From Torymus aiolomorphi (Eukaryota; Arthropoda; Insecta; Hymenoptera; Torymidae), in NCBI GenBank assembly GCA_036365515.1, contig CM070877.1, positions 67,938,022 through 68,002,021 of the forward strand: a stretch of DNA of 64,000 nt, given 5' to 3'. Below are positions 10,940 to 22,092 of the stretch, one piece after another. The translations under genes were made by a program, and so were the position numbers. Position 1 is the first letter of the stretch, and every line of letters starts with the position of its first letter. The notes beneath the pieces are model-generated. The model saw only the letters and a list, made by a program, of their open reading frames with translations. It ran no database searches and had not been told where the DNA came from.

Positions 10940-12195
10940 GATTCGCACAAGCAGGACGTCGACCTCCCATAGTAAAATTGATGAGCCCTACTTTACAAAG
11001 GGGTAGAGGCTGATTTTATATCGATACAGGCACGGATGTATTCCCCCACGCACAAGGCAGGTTATCTACGCTCGGGTCCAAAATATAGAAGAGAAGGTCG
11101 GATTTGTACCCTTACAGAACTTAGGACTAAATCTGCTGCTCGAGAATTTTGTAGTCGAAAATAAGGAAGGCAAAGCATACGCCCTTTGTTATAATACAAG
11201 CGACGAGCCCGTAAGAATCGCGGCTCCCGTCGTTACACTAGAACCCTGCGAAATAGTACGGGAAAAAGACGAAGTCTTCGATATAGAAGATAGCGACTGC
11301 TATGAGAAGGAACCCGAACATGCCAATGTTTTGCGAATAATTTCAGAGGATGAAGCAGACCGAGCAACCAGGATTTTCGAAGCACTGAACTCCGATACGC
11401 TAAAGGATCTAAACGCAGAGGAGATAGCGCACATAAAAGACTTGATAAAAGAACGCCCGCAGCTTTTCGGCTTGCCGGGAGAAAAATTAAGGGCCACGCA
11501 CTTAGTCACACACAAGTTGGTGACTACAACAGAGACGCTTGTCCGAGTAAAGAGACATCGCCATCCCCCTGCAATAAAGGAGGAGATGCAGCGACAGATA
11601 ACACAATACTTGGATGCTGGAATCATCAGACCTTCAGATAGCCCATACTCATCGATGATGTGGGTAGTCCCTAAGAAAAGTGGTAAGAACGGAGAGAAGA
11701 GGTGGCGCATGGTCACTGATTTTCACCAACTCAATGAAGTAACGGTAGGAAATAGTTACCCGCTACCGCTTACGACAGATATTATAGAGGCAGTAGCGTC
11801 AGCGAAATATATTACGGCAATTGATTTAAAAACATCAGATTCCTATGGACCCTGAAGACGCGCATAAAACGGCATTTGCAGGTCCTTATGGTCACTATGA
11901 GTACACTCGTATGGGCATGGGACTGCGGAACGCACCCGCGACCTTTCAATCCCTCATGGATCTCGTTTTAAGCGGACAGCAGGGGGTAGAATTGTACGTA
12001 TATTTGGATGACATTATTGTCTTTGCCACAGACCTGGAGGAGCATGGGAAAAAGTTCAGGCGTTTAATGAAGAGTGTAGACGAAGCAAATCTTACGATCG
12101 AGCCGAGCAAATGTCAGTTCTTGCAAAGAGAGGCCAGTTTCCTGGGACATATCGCCGGTAACGGGAAAATAAGACCGGACCCCAAGAAGATAGAA
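10940..12195 (+). pseudogene. pol: Protease and reverse transcriptase of element B, broken
   Basis: FYIDTGTDV near 11016-11042 is an aspartic protease active site (DTG). The RT follows from about 11330, with PYSSMMWVVPKKSG and RMVTDFHQLNEVT. A small deletion near 11835 shifts the frame inside the DLK..QIPMDPED motif, and the RT resumes at 11845 with GLRNAPATFQ and the catalytic YLDD (about 11998-12010). The gene is cut at 12195, inside the thumb, by the TIR transposon 12196-15741, and continues at 15746. Confidence 0.85.
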
Positions 12196-12800
12196 GGCCG
12201 AATCCATCTCAAATCAGACAGCCCGCGTATGCCTATTTCACCTATCATGTTGAAATAAAAATATTTATGTTCTACTCGAAAAAATATTTTACACGTGTTT
12301 TTTTATTTTTTTGTTTCATCAAAATTTCATGCGTTCAGCGATACCGAAAAATTCCGAGAAAATTCTTTCATTGAGAAAAAAAATTTTCAATGTGATTTTC
12401 AGACTGCTATTGTTTCAGCAGTTTTTCAAGCTTTTAAACGTGTAACACATAATTTCACTCAGTTTTGAGCCCTCTTTAACGGCCTTAATGTCATTTTCAA
12501 AAAAAAATAAAAAATCCACGAGCTATGCACTTTTTACTGAAAAATTCATTTTTTAGAGAAGTGCCTTTTTCTCGAAAACCCCATGTTTTTTTTGCACAAT
12601 TTTTGTTGTCGTGATAGAGGACGGTAATGCCTAGCTAGACGTATTTGTGAGATTCGGTACTTTTTTCCTGGGATAGCGATCACTAATGAGATAACACACA
12701 AACAAATTTTTCACGCTTAACGCTTATATATAGTCAATGATATTAGAGTCAATGTAAAGGTATTTATCTTTGTGCGTATGTAATATACATGTACGTGCGC
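12196..12800 (+). repeat. Left terminal inverted repeat of TIR transposon 1
   Basis: It matches the reverse complement of 15137-15741 with scattered substitutions. Confidence 0.8.
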
Positions 12801-12972
12801 CTACTTATAGGAGTATATGTACTAGTACATTTGTCCGCTAGATGGATATGGTTTGACTTAACATTTACAAAGAAAAGTTCGGTTTCTGCTATATATCACA
12901 CATCTCGTCTTATTTAAAACCATCATCTTTTGGAAAATTATTACATATTTACACCTTATCAACTCAACTACG

Positions 12973-14923
12973 ATGTCTCAATATTACTCAACAGAGAGAA
13001 TCAAATGTGCAGACTTTTTAGACAAACACAAACAAATTATTTACAAATCTAGTTCCGTACGTTTAAAACAACTTGAGAATCTTGCTCATCCATTGAAGCA
13101 CCTCTATCCTCATTTACCTTTGACACCTTCTACATATCTGTGTCAACATTGTTACAATCGTGCTTTAGAATTGGTGAGTAGTACTGACAATGAATTTATA
13201 ACGGATAATGAAGTTACCGATAACGTAGTTGATAGAGATGAAGATTTTTTACCAAGTACTCCAGAACGCATTGAAGAATTTAATAATGAAATAAGTACAT
13301 CTTTCTTAGGTTCTGTATCGCCTCTTAAAAGAAAAAATCTTATACATGAAAAATCAATTGAAAATTACGTAACAAAGAAGAAAAAAAAAAATACTTTCAA
13401 CATTGTCTAATACCCTTGATGTGAAGTTGAACAATGTTTATGACGTTTCTATAACAGCAAATGAATCAACTGTATGCCATTGTACAGAATGGATACAAAA
13501 TCTTGGTCTAGCCTTGCAAAAGTGTTCTACGGTATCAGAAAAAATAAAAATTCTGACTTTGCTACCTTCATCCTTTACAAAACATGAAATTTTATCTTTA
13601 TTTCCAGAAATAACAATGTATATGATCAACAAATCGAGAAATCTTGTTAAAGAAAAGGGAATTTATTCAGAACCAGATGCATATTCAGGCCATCCGATTG
13701 ATGAAAACATGGAAAAAATTGTTATGGAATATTATTTAAATGATGATTTTAATTGTTCAACACAAAGTCCTAATAAATGTGACGTTGTTACAATTAAAGT
13801 TAACAATAAAAAAGAGAAAAAAGTTAAGCGTTTTCTTACTCGAAGTTTAAAAGAGACGTATAAAGTATTTAAAAATGATTATCCAGAATTGAGAATTGGA
13901 AAATCGAAATTTTATAGTTTGCGACCAAAGTATGTCTTACTTAGCCCCATCAAAGAAGTTTGTCTCTGTATCTATTGCGCAAATTATGATTTATTTCTTA
14001 CGAGCTTAATTAATTTTAGAGGGAGTAACGTCACAGAGTTGGATGAAAGCCGGTCACAAATAATAAATGCAACAATGTGTTCTGAGCCATCTGATTTATG
14101 TTATTTACAATAATGTAAACTATGTCCAGGGATTAAGGGAATTACGTTTCATGTTTTAAAACTGCAAGATGTAGAAGGCACAGAAGAAATTACATATGCT
14201 TTGTGGGATAATGGAAACCTGATTAAAAAGACACTATCAATTTCTGCTTTTAAAGATGAAATTTCGGTTTGGACCATGAGGGTTAGTACTCACATGTATG
14301 TAAAAAATATACAACGCAAAGCTATAAAAACAGAAAGAGAAAGTGCTAAAAAAGACTCACATCATTTAGTTCTTCAAATAGACTTCGCTGAAAACTGGGC
14401 TGTGATTCATAATAAAGCTGTTCAAGGAAATCATTGGGTTAATGATCAAATTTCTATTTTCACAGCAGTCTCTTATCAAGGGGATTCGACACAAAGTTTC
14501 GCAGTTATAAGTGATGACCGAAAACATGATTCAGCGTATGCTTTGCTAGCAGTACAAAAAATTATAAAATTCTTGAAAGAAAATTGTTGTGATTCAATTA
14601 AAAAAATTACCATCGTATCAGACGGCGCTGCGAGTCACTTTAAAAATCGCTTTCAATTAGATGAACTAAAACGAGCACCGTGTGATATAAAATGGTTGTT
14701 CTCTGCTACTGGGCACGGCAAAGGAGCTGTAGATGGTGTGGGTGGACTTATAAAGCATTATGCTACTTCGCATAATCTTCGAGAGCCCCTTGAAGAAGCT
14801 ATTCAAAACGCAAATGATTTTGCAATACATGTTCAAAAATATACTGATGCTATTAAAATAATACATTTACAAGATGCTGAAATAGAACAATTCAGAAAAG
14901 AAAAAATATTGATTGGCTTATAA
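12973..14923 (+). pseudogene. Transposase of TIR transposon 1 (Sola-like, tentative), two lesions
   Basis: The ATG at 12973 opens an N-terminal part with TYLCQHCYN (to about 13390). A run of A residues (about 13376-13393) carries a frameshift into the frame 13403-14923, which has one in-frame TAA at 14111-14113. Motifs in order: basic KVKRFLTRSLKETYKVF region, CLCIYCANYDL, a CKLCPG cluster after the stop, LQIDFAENWAV (candidate first catalytic Asp, about 14380), VSDGAASHFKNR (second acidic residue, about 14625), and GHGKGAVDGVGG (about 14715). The same motif order is seen at 36.1-37.9 kb and 51.9-56.0 kb. With only one shift and one stop it is the best preserved of the three. The catalytic role of the named residues is inferred from their conservation among the copies. 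Confidence 0.65.
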
Positions 14924-15136
14924 CTCCAAAGTATCCTGGAATTAAAAAAACTCATATATGGGTTAAAAAACATGTGACGATAAAATACATTGTTTGACAG
15001 CAAAGACCGCTGATCGTCCGCTTACTGAATTAAGAACAATGAAGCAGAAAAACAAAGGTAGTAAAATAGGTATACAAATGAAAAAAAGGTATAAAAATAA
15101 AAAATCAAAAAGACGCAAATAACAAATAAATACATA

Positions 15137-15741
15137 GTTATGTGTACCTGTATATTACATACACACAAAGACAAATACCTTTACATTGACTCTAATATCA
15201 TTGACTATATATAAGCATTAGGCGTGAAAAATTTGTTTGTGTGTTATCTCATTAGTGATCGCTATCCCAGGGAAAAAGTACCGAATCTCACAAATACGTC
15301 TAGCTAGGCATTACCGTCCTCTATCACGACAACAAAAATTGTGCAAAAAAAACATGGGGTTTTCGAGAAAAGGGCACTTCCCTAAAAAATGAATTTTTCA
15401 GTAAAAAGTGCATAGCTCGTGGATTTTTTATTTTTTTTTAAAATGACATTAAGGCCGTTAAAGAGGGCTCAAAACTGAGTGAAATTGTGTGTTACACGTT
15501 TAAAAGCTCGAAAAACTGCTGAAACAATAGCAGTTTGAAAATCACATTGAAAATTTTTTTTCTCAATGAAAGAATTTTCTCGGAATTTTTCGGCATCGCT
15601 GAACGCATGAAATTTTGATGAAACAAAAGAATAAAAAAACACGTGTAAAATATTTTTTCGAGTAGAACATAAATATTTTTATTTCAACATGATAGGTGAA
15701 ATAGGCATACGCGGGCTGTCTGATTTGAGATGGATTCGGCC
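15137..15741 (+). repeat. Right terminal inverted repeat of TIR transposon 1
   Basis: This is the inverted partner of 12196-12800, ending GGATTCGGCC before the AGAA duplication. Confidence 0.8.
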
Positions 15742-15745
15742 AGAA

Positions 15746-16812
15746 GCCGTTCGCCACTTCCCCGTCCCGACAAATAAAAAGAAAATTAAGCAGTTCTTAG
15801 GACTAGCAGGCTATTATCGTCGGTTCGTAAAGAATTTTGCGAAAATGTCTTGCCCACTCTCTAAACTACTAAGAGATAAGGACGAGCAAGGCAAACAGCC
15901 GTTTGTGTGGGGGGAAGAACAACAAAAGGCGTTTGAGAAATTTAAGGAAGCTCTCTGCAGTGAACCAGTTTTAATGGCGCCGGATTTATCAAAAGAATTC
16001 ATCGTCAAGGTGATCCAGGGAATGATCACGCCTGTATTTACGCATCTCGATGTCTGCGAGGACCAGAATTACGTTACTCAACCTATGATAGAGAACTTCT
16101 TGCCGTTGTATTTGCAAAGGAACAATTTCGTCCCTTTTTATATGGACGAAAATTTACCGTTATTACGGATCATGAACCGTTGAAGCATTTTCATAACACT
16201 AAGAAACCAGATTTGAGATTCAACAGGTTAAAGGCAGAATTATGTGGTTACGAATTTGAGATAATTTATCGGCCAGGATCACGCAACTATAACGCGGATG
16301 CACTTTCCCGGAATCCTATATTGCGTGACGGTGAAGAGAACCCAGATAGACCCAGGGTGGAACTTTACGCATTAGCCGAAAAACAAGAAACAGAGGACAA
16401 CTATAACGAATACGATCCACCAGCAAAGATACGTTACGCAAATAGAGCAGCCACGAAAAGAAATCGCAACCAAGACGAAGATCACGGGTCGACGAGTGAA
16501 GGTAGCCTCGGAAATCCGAAGAAAACACCAAATCAAAACTTGTCATCAGAGTCGGATGAAAGAGAAGACTCAGAAGAGAAGTCAGGGAAGGAACTGAGAA
16601 GGCGCAAATATACGAAGCCAGCTGAAAGAGAGACAGGACGAAAATTTCCAGTCTGCAAAAAAATTAGCGGAAGTAACATAGCCGGAACCGAGCCTATATT
16701 GCCCAGGCGGAAACCGATAGACAGCTGCGTACATACGAAAAGAACCCAATATGGAGGGAGAAATCGGGATGGCAAGTACACCTTTGGCCCCCCATTTAGT
16801 GCTTCTCCCTAG
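15746..16812 (+). pseudogene. pol: Element B pol: RT thumb, RNase H and linker, broken
   Basis: Directly after the nested transposon the RT continues with TNKKKIKQFLGLAGYYRRF and KAFEKFKEAL. Near 16010 the RNase H catalytic region is disrupted by a deletion and frameshift where a TDASD-type motif is expected. A recognisable RNase H end follows in the frame of 16180 (FTVITDHEPLKHFHN, then YRPGSRNYNADALSRNP). After it comes a hydrophilic Glu/Arg/Lys-rich stretch to 16812. Confidence 0.8.
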
Positions 16813-17581
16813 AAACCAGCACGCCCGGCCCCAGACCCTAAGACAAAAACCCTTATTTGGCGAGACTCCCACGACTACGGATGAAGAGGAGACAGAGCTG
16901 ATTAAAGTTTCGTTAGCCAACCCGCAGCAAAAGGAACAGGGGATATTTGTCACACCTGAAAGAAGGAAAGACCCAGAGGCAACGATATCAGCAGGGCCGT
17001 TACGTAAGGGGATCATCTATGAGAAAGGAGAGTTTCTAGCTGTACAAAACACGGACAACCGATTCTTTCTTTGTCAGACAACTCGCACTATATCTAATAC
17101 AGAGGGACGTATTCGGATACACTGGTTGACGTAATCAGAGGAAAACGAGCAGGTGTACGCCTTGGACTACTATGATCATGTGGAATTCGCGGGTATAATG
17201 ACAAATGTCCGGTTAACAAAAATCTCAAAAAATAGATTCCACCTGCCAAGACAAGAACAAGCTCGGATATTGCAAATATTAAAGGAATCAATTGAAGCAG
17301 ATGAAAATCCGGCGCCACAGGAGCCCGACGAGGACTCCTGTAACGTTCGTAGTAAGGGTATGGACAACCTAAATCCCGAGGTAAGTAACATGCCCGCTAC
17401 GGAGAATGGGTTTGAGGCAGTACCGTCGAAGCCGGGATCTAATGCCAAACATATAACAACACTAGAGGACGTGGTCACCCAAGACTTCTATATAGGAGAC
17501 ACAATGATACAAGATGAAGGGGACCCTATAAGCGAGTCCGCGATGGCTAGATTGCGGCAATTATTAAATAATTCAGGATAA
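16751..17581 (+). pseudogene. Element B accessory region 1: BAH-like fold candidate
   Basis: Two blocks in one frame, 16751-17134 and 17135-17581, are separated by a TAA at 17132-17134. Across the stop runs a pattern EFLAVQ..DNRFFLCQT ... RIRIHWL ... VYALDYYDHVEF..I.TNVRL..I. Its alternation of short beta-like segments with LDYYDH resembles BAH-type chromatin-reader modules. The resemblance is by eye only. An acidic tail follows. It sits between RNase H and the OTU-like region, so it would be part of the pol polyprotein. Confidence 0.4.
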
Positions 17582-17658
17582 AGGAGCTCAAAAACAAAAG
17601 TCACCGTTGACATAGAAGAAAAAGAGGAAGACGGGCGTGCAGGACTCCGCATAGACGT

Positions 17659-18945
17659 ATGGGAAATGAAGGATCCGCCGGAGACTCCTCCACACTCCCG
17701 GAAACTCTTCATGAAAATATCAACCCGCACGAAAATCTTGAGTCTGATGAAAAGAGCTCACAAATGGAAGAAAGTGGAGGTCCGGAGGAAATACAGGTGG
17801 GCATAAATCCGGATCCCGTCGTTAATGATCATGAGGAAAGGGATCAGTCAAGGCTCAACCTGACGATCGAAGCCGAAATACCATCGTTTGACAAGTCACA
17901 CGAGGAAGAATGCCCGACCCGTGAATATCCTCCGAGGAAAGACTTTTATGATATTAATCCAGCCTGTGAAGAGAACGTAAGTATGAAAAGTATAGAGAGT
18001 AACGTTTCACTAACGAAAGAGATCGATGGACATACCCCTTTACAAAACCAAAATAATAACATGTTAATGGATCACGAGGATATTCAGGAGGATGATGTTG
18101 AGTCAGACTCACTTATTGAAACCGAATCAGAAGCACTCAGTATGGAAACAGACGATGAGCCGAGCAATCGGCATACTAATACCAGTACGGCTCATCAGGA
18201 AATAGAGGTAACAAACCCTCTGGAGGTCCGCGGTAACGACCATCTGAATACTTTGGCACGAAGATTTTACGTGTACACTGAAGAATCGCTATGCGCACAA
18301 CCCGAGGCATCCCTCATTTGGGATACTAACATACCGAGTTCCCCTAGGGGGAACTGTTTATTTTTCTCGTTAATAAAAATACTAGGGTTGCCCTTGACGC
18401 CGCTAGAACTGCGGGAAAAATTACTAGGAAGCCCAGCACTGAGGCACTGTGGCAGCCCGCAGGAAGCAAGTGCGATTTTGTCATCACCCACGGAATTCGC
18501 AGATGCCGATTGTGTATACATTTTCGCACAGGAATACGGTAAAAATATATGCGTGCACTATCACGAAAATGATATAGTAAAATTCTTGCACTATAAAGTA
18601 AATGATAATCCCGATTTTTTACATTTACACCTTATTGGATATCATTATACGCCATACCTTCCTGCAACCGGGAACTCACTAAGTACATTGGACCAACGCA
18701 TGCCGGTCGAGGGTAACCATAGTGAACAGCTACCTAGTGGGATATCTACCACACCCGGGATAATGACTCGCTATCTTGTAGCAGAAGCCAGGCCATCGCA
18801 CATCTCACCCCCGTGGTCTCTAAATAATAGCGACAGTATGACTTTCACGCATGTACAGCAGCTAGACGAACAACCTTCTTGGTATAAAGAAAATCTGGTG
18901 TATGTATTAACTTCTGACATTTTTCTGGAGACAGAAGTCCTATAA
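17659..18945 (+). pseudogene. Element B accessory region 2: OTU-like cysteine protease domain
   Basis: The first 180 residues are acidic and low-complexity. From about 18320 a domain appears with SSPRGNCLFFSLIKILG, matching the OTU nucleophile motif (D-G-N-C-L-F). It ends with HLHLIGYHYTPYLP near 18630, matching the OTU catalytic-His motif. Cys and His are kept, but the Asp normally before GNC is Arg. OTU proteases remove ubiquitin. A deubiquitinase inside a retroelement polyprotein would be expected to protect element proteins or alter host signalling, but that is inference. The frame stops with TAA at 18943-18945 and the same frame continues into the integrase, so the original was probably one polyprotein. 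Confidence 0.65.
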
Positions 18946-20339
18946 GCTCTACTAGAAAGGAAATACATATCGGAGGACGAACTTAGGAGTTCTGAGAGAT
19001 CCGTAGGGGAGATACATACACCGGAAACAACTAAAGGTAGAATGTTGGGAATATTCGTAAAACCACATGTGGATAGTAAACCTCTACGACCAGACTTGAG
19101 ACAGTGCGTGAGAACACTAAAACAAATACTAATGAAGTTCGGAGTACGCTCTATAGGAATTATACGAGATTTGAGGATATTATCGATAACAGAATGGAAC
19201 GTTTTCATTGAACTATGCAATAAAACCTTCCATGGGGTGGAGTTGATGGCCGTATTCTTTAGGAATAACCTGCCCATACCAAAGGTAGAGGATCGTTACA
19301 GGATAATCGAAGAATATCATGAGTCTACAATTAGTGGTCATAAGGGCATAACGAAGACATATGATAAGCTATCTTATGAGTATTATTGGAGGAACATGCA
19401 GTCTGTTGTACGTCAGTTCGTACGAGGCTGCCCGGACTGTCAAACCCAGAAGCTCGTCAGAGTTAAAACACGACTGCCAATGATTATCACAGATACACCT
19501 TCAAAACCTTTCAGCAAAATCTCCATGGATTTCGTGGGACCGAAAGACCCGACTGATGCGGGTAATCAATATATCTCAACTGTTCAAGATAATTTTAGCA
19601 AATATTGCATACTATCGCCAGTAAAGCAGGCCACAGCAGAAGAGGTCACCCGAGTACTGACTAACAAAGTTATCAGTTATTTTGGACCTCCGAGTACGCT
19701 TATAACCGATCAAGGATCGCACTTTATGAATAAAACGCTGGAAGAATTTGCTCGGATTTTCAAAATAAATAAGTTCTGTACTACGGCATATCAACCACAG
19801 ACGAATGGGGGCATCGAGAGGATGCATCACACCCTCAACGAATATCTAAAGATGTATATCAAGGAGTTCAAAAACTGGGATGTCTTACTGCCCCTTGCAC
19901 AACATTCTTACAATGCAACTCTACATGAAGGACTGGGGTACAACCCACACGAGGTTATATTCGTCGATAGAGCACGAACACCCTCCAGCTTCCCACCCCG
20001 TGAGAAACTACTTACATATAACGAGTACATAGCAGACACGACACACTCCCTGGCTCAATTACGGACAATGGCCGCGATGAACTTTCCCAATCTAAATACA
20101 AATCTAAATTCTATTATGACCAGAGACAAAACACGAAACATTTCCGGGAAGGAGAGATGGTGTATCTCGTGAAGAAACCGCAACATGGAAAAACTGACCA
20201 GGAGTATGTCGGCCCATGCGAGATCATAGAAATAAATTACGACACCCATAATGCCAAAATACTGAAAGGAGAACAGACGAGAATCGTGCACCTGGATCTT
20301 TTGAAGCGTAGTTACGAAATCCCTAGGAAGGATAAATAA
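18946..20339 (+). pseudogene. pol: Element B integrase with GPY/F-like end, broken
   Basis: This continues the OTU frame after one stop. It has an HHCC zinc finger (EEYHESTISGHKG ... CPDCQTQK, about 19310-19450) and a core with D in SMDFVGP (about 19528), D in ITDQGSHF (about 19705) and E in GGIERMHHT (about 19812), so the DDE triad is complete. A frameshift near 20150 separates the C-terminal module MVYLVKK...YVGPCEI...IVHLDLLKRSY (20157-20339), the GPY/F-like domain. Confidence 0.85.
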
Positions 20340-21165
20340 ATACGGGGAGTTAAATATTCATATTAAATTTAAATAAATTTTTGCGGCCCCTCAGACGCCG
20401 CACAAGCCAAAGACATAGCAATTGATATGATATTATCACATCATAGAACGTTATACTTTTCCAAAATAAGAGAATTTTTACAAATATACGGTACTCAGTG
20501 GTACCCCGTAAAAGGAAATATGATTCGGAAGCAAGGAAATATATAACCAGTACAAATTGAATGGGCTGACTCTTTTAATAGTAAGTAAATTGAATTGTAA
20601 TTACAAAGTCGGAGACCATTTAGAGATTTCCCACTATGTAAACTATACGATTGTAGAAAAAAAAAAGGAAAAAGATATGCTAGAGAATGTAACAGGGTAG
20701 CGAAAAATATGAAATAAAACATAGAATAAAAATAAGAAAAAAAAAGAAGTTTTTATATGTTAATACATAGAAATGAAACATGGAATCAAAATAAAATAGG
20801 ATAGGAAAAGATATACTAAAATATGGGAACAAAAAAAAAAAGAAAAAAAATATATATAAATAATGAGAGAATAGAACATAGAACGAAAATACAATAGAGT
20901 AATATATAATCAGATATATAATAAAAATATGGTAAAAAAATTAAATATTCTAATATAGCTACTTCAAGTTCTAACTTTTTCTTTTTATGAACCTTATATT
21001 GGCGATTTTTTTGCTTTTTCAAGGAGGAAGCTTTGTAATTTACAAATCAAAGATTTCGAAGGAGTCGAATAGCGACTGTCTAGTAAGAAGTAACAATTTA
21101 TTTGAACATCTACTCCTTCTCTGATCTCGGGTTTTAATTAAAACGCGAATTAAGAATACTGTTTT
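20340..21165. other. Noncoding A-rich stretch after integrase
   Basis: The sequence is A-rich on the plus strand, with many A and GAAAAA runs and no coding potential. It resembles in composition the 30930-31240 stretch before env, so the boundary of foreign DNA probably lies between them. No inverted ends were found. Confidence 0.4.
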
Positions 21166-21169
21166 AACT

Positions 21170-22047
21170 TTAAGCTGTAATTTTTAATTTGAATGGAAAA
21201 ATGTCATAAAAATATTGAAGATACTCATTAGGTGAAGGAGACCTCGGAGGAGAAGTGAACCTCTGGACGTCAGGCGCGGTGATAGTCTGGCAAGGATACT
21301 CCGCCGTGGCCTCAGATGACCGAACCGGACTAAAATCAGGTTTACGACTACCAATACTGATAGAAGGAGAACCCTGGCGATTAAGTACGGAGCACCGAGC
21401 CGAGCCTTGTCCGCTCATAAAAGCACCGTTAGGATGGTCACCTGCCGTGGGAGGTGGACACCATTGCTCCATTTCAGGTGATACTTCGGAGTCTACAGCA
21501 CTTTGGGGGGGCAAGTGCTGCCTTCACGGATTACCTGCATTCGTCTCGCAGTCGCACATCGCCGGGCATCCCTCACACGAGCGGATAAGGCCTGCCGCAT
21601 CTGCCCTAAGGTCGGTCTGGAGATTGGAGCAAACCATGAGGGAGGCGGCTGCAGTCCATTGAAGCGAGGGAAACCCTGTCGTGGATTCCTCGCGGTTGGG
21701 GACCACGATCGCTCCTCGATCCCGCAAGATGGCTCAGCCCTGGCAGAACTTTCGCACTCCGAAGGAAAAGCCTGCGAGGTCGGCATAGGTCGAGGCCGGG
21801 AGCAGCTTCGACCACGTGCATTACGTCCCCGCGCACGACACGCCTGTCAAGAGGAGAAAACATGTATATTGAAAAAAAAACTAACAAGCAAACAACCAGA
21901 AGACCAAATCAAATTATAAAGGATGTTACAACTCACACGATTAGAATAATTATGTGACACCGGCACCGGCATCATGTCGGGATGACCAATGTGGATGATA
22001 AATTGGCAGTTGATGTAACGTCCGGAGAAAGACATTGTGATTGCTGA
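21170..22047 (-). pseudogene. Two-exon Ser/Arg/Pro-rich gene of unknown function (island gene 3)
   Basis: On the minus strand a TATA-like start is followed by a TCAGTT initiator and an ATG at 22035 (MSFSGRYINCQFIIHIGHPDM...). Exon 1 ends at a good donor (CGT|GTGAGTTG, about 21935). An acceptor CTCTTGACAG at about 21848 begins exon 2, which codes a basic RARGRNARGRS stretch and then a Ser/Pro-rich region. In a run of seven C (about 21505-21511) the frame appears one base short. After that shift it reads on through SPEMEQWCPPP and TSPPRSPSPNEYLQYFYD to the stop at 21170. No family was recognised. Short exon 1 plus an RG-rich exon 2 resembles the candidate gene at 29.9-30.7 kb. Confidence 0.4.
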
Positions 22048-22092
22048 CTGACTTCTTCAACTGAAACTAGCAGTCGCGCCGCGCCTTATATA
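22040..22092 (-). promoter_or_regulatory. TATA/initiator promoter of island gene 3, hit by mariner
   Basis: Read on minus: TATA at the mariner junction (22089-22092), then AGGCGCGGCGCGACTGC and a TCAGTT-type initiator about 30 bases on, the spacing of arthropod core promoters. The mariner inserted at the TA of this TATA motif. Confidence 0.4.

Larger units (their letters stand above)
12196..15741 (+). mobile_element. TIR DNA transposon 1 (3546 bp), 4-bp target duplication
   Basis: Terminal inverted repeats of about 600 bp (12196-12800 and 15137-15741) start GGCCGAATCC and end GGATTCGGCC. AGAA flanks both sides (12192-12195 and 15742-15745), and removing the element with one AGAA restores the interrupted RT reading (KKIEAVRHFP). 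The 4-bp duplication plus a large transposase with HGKG/DGVGG motifs suggests a Sola-like superfamily. That superfamily name is tentative. Confidence 0.85.
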
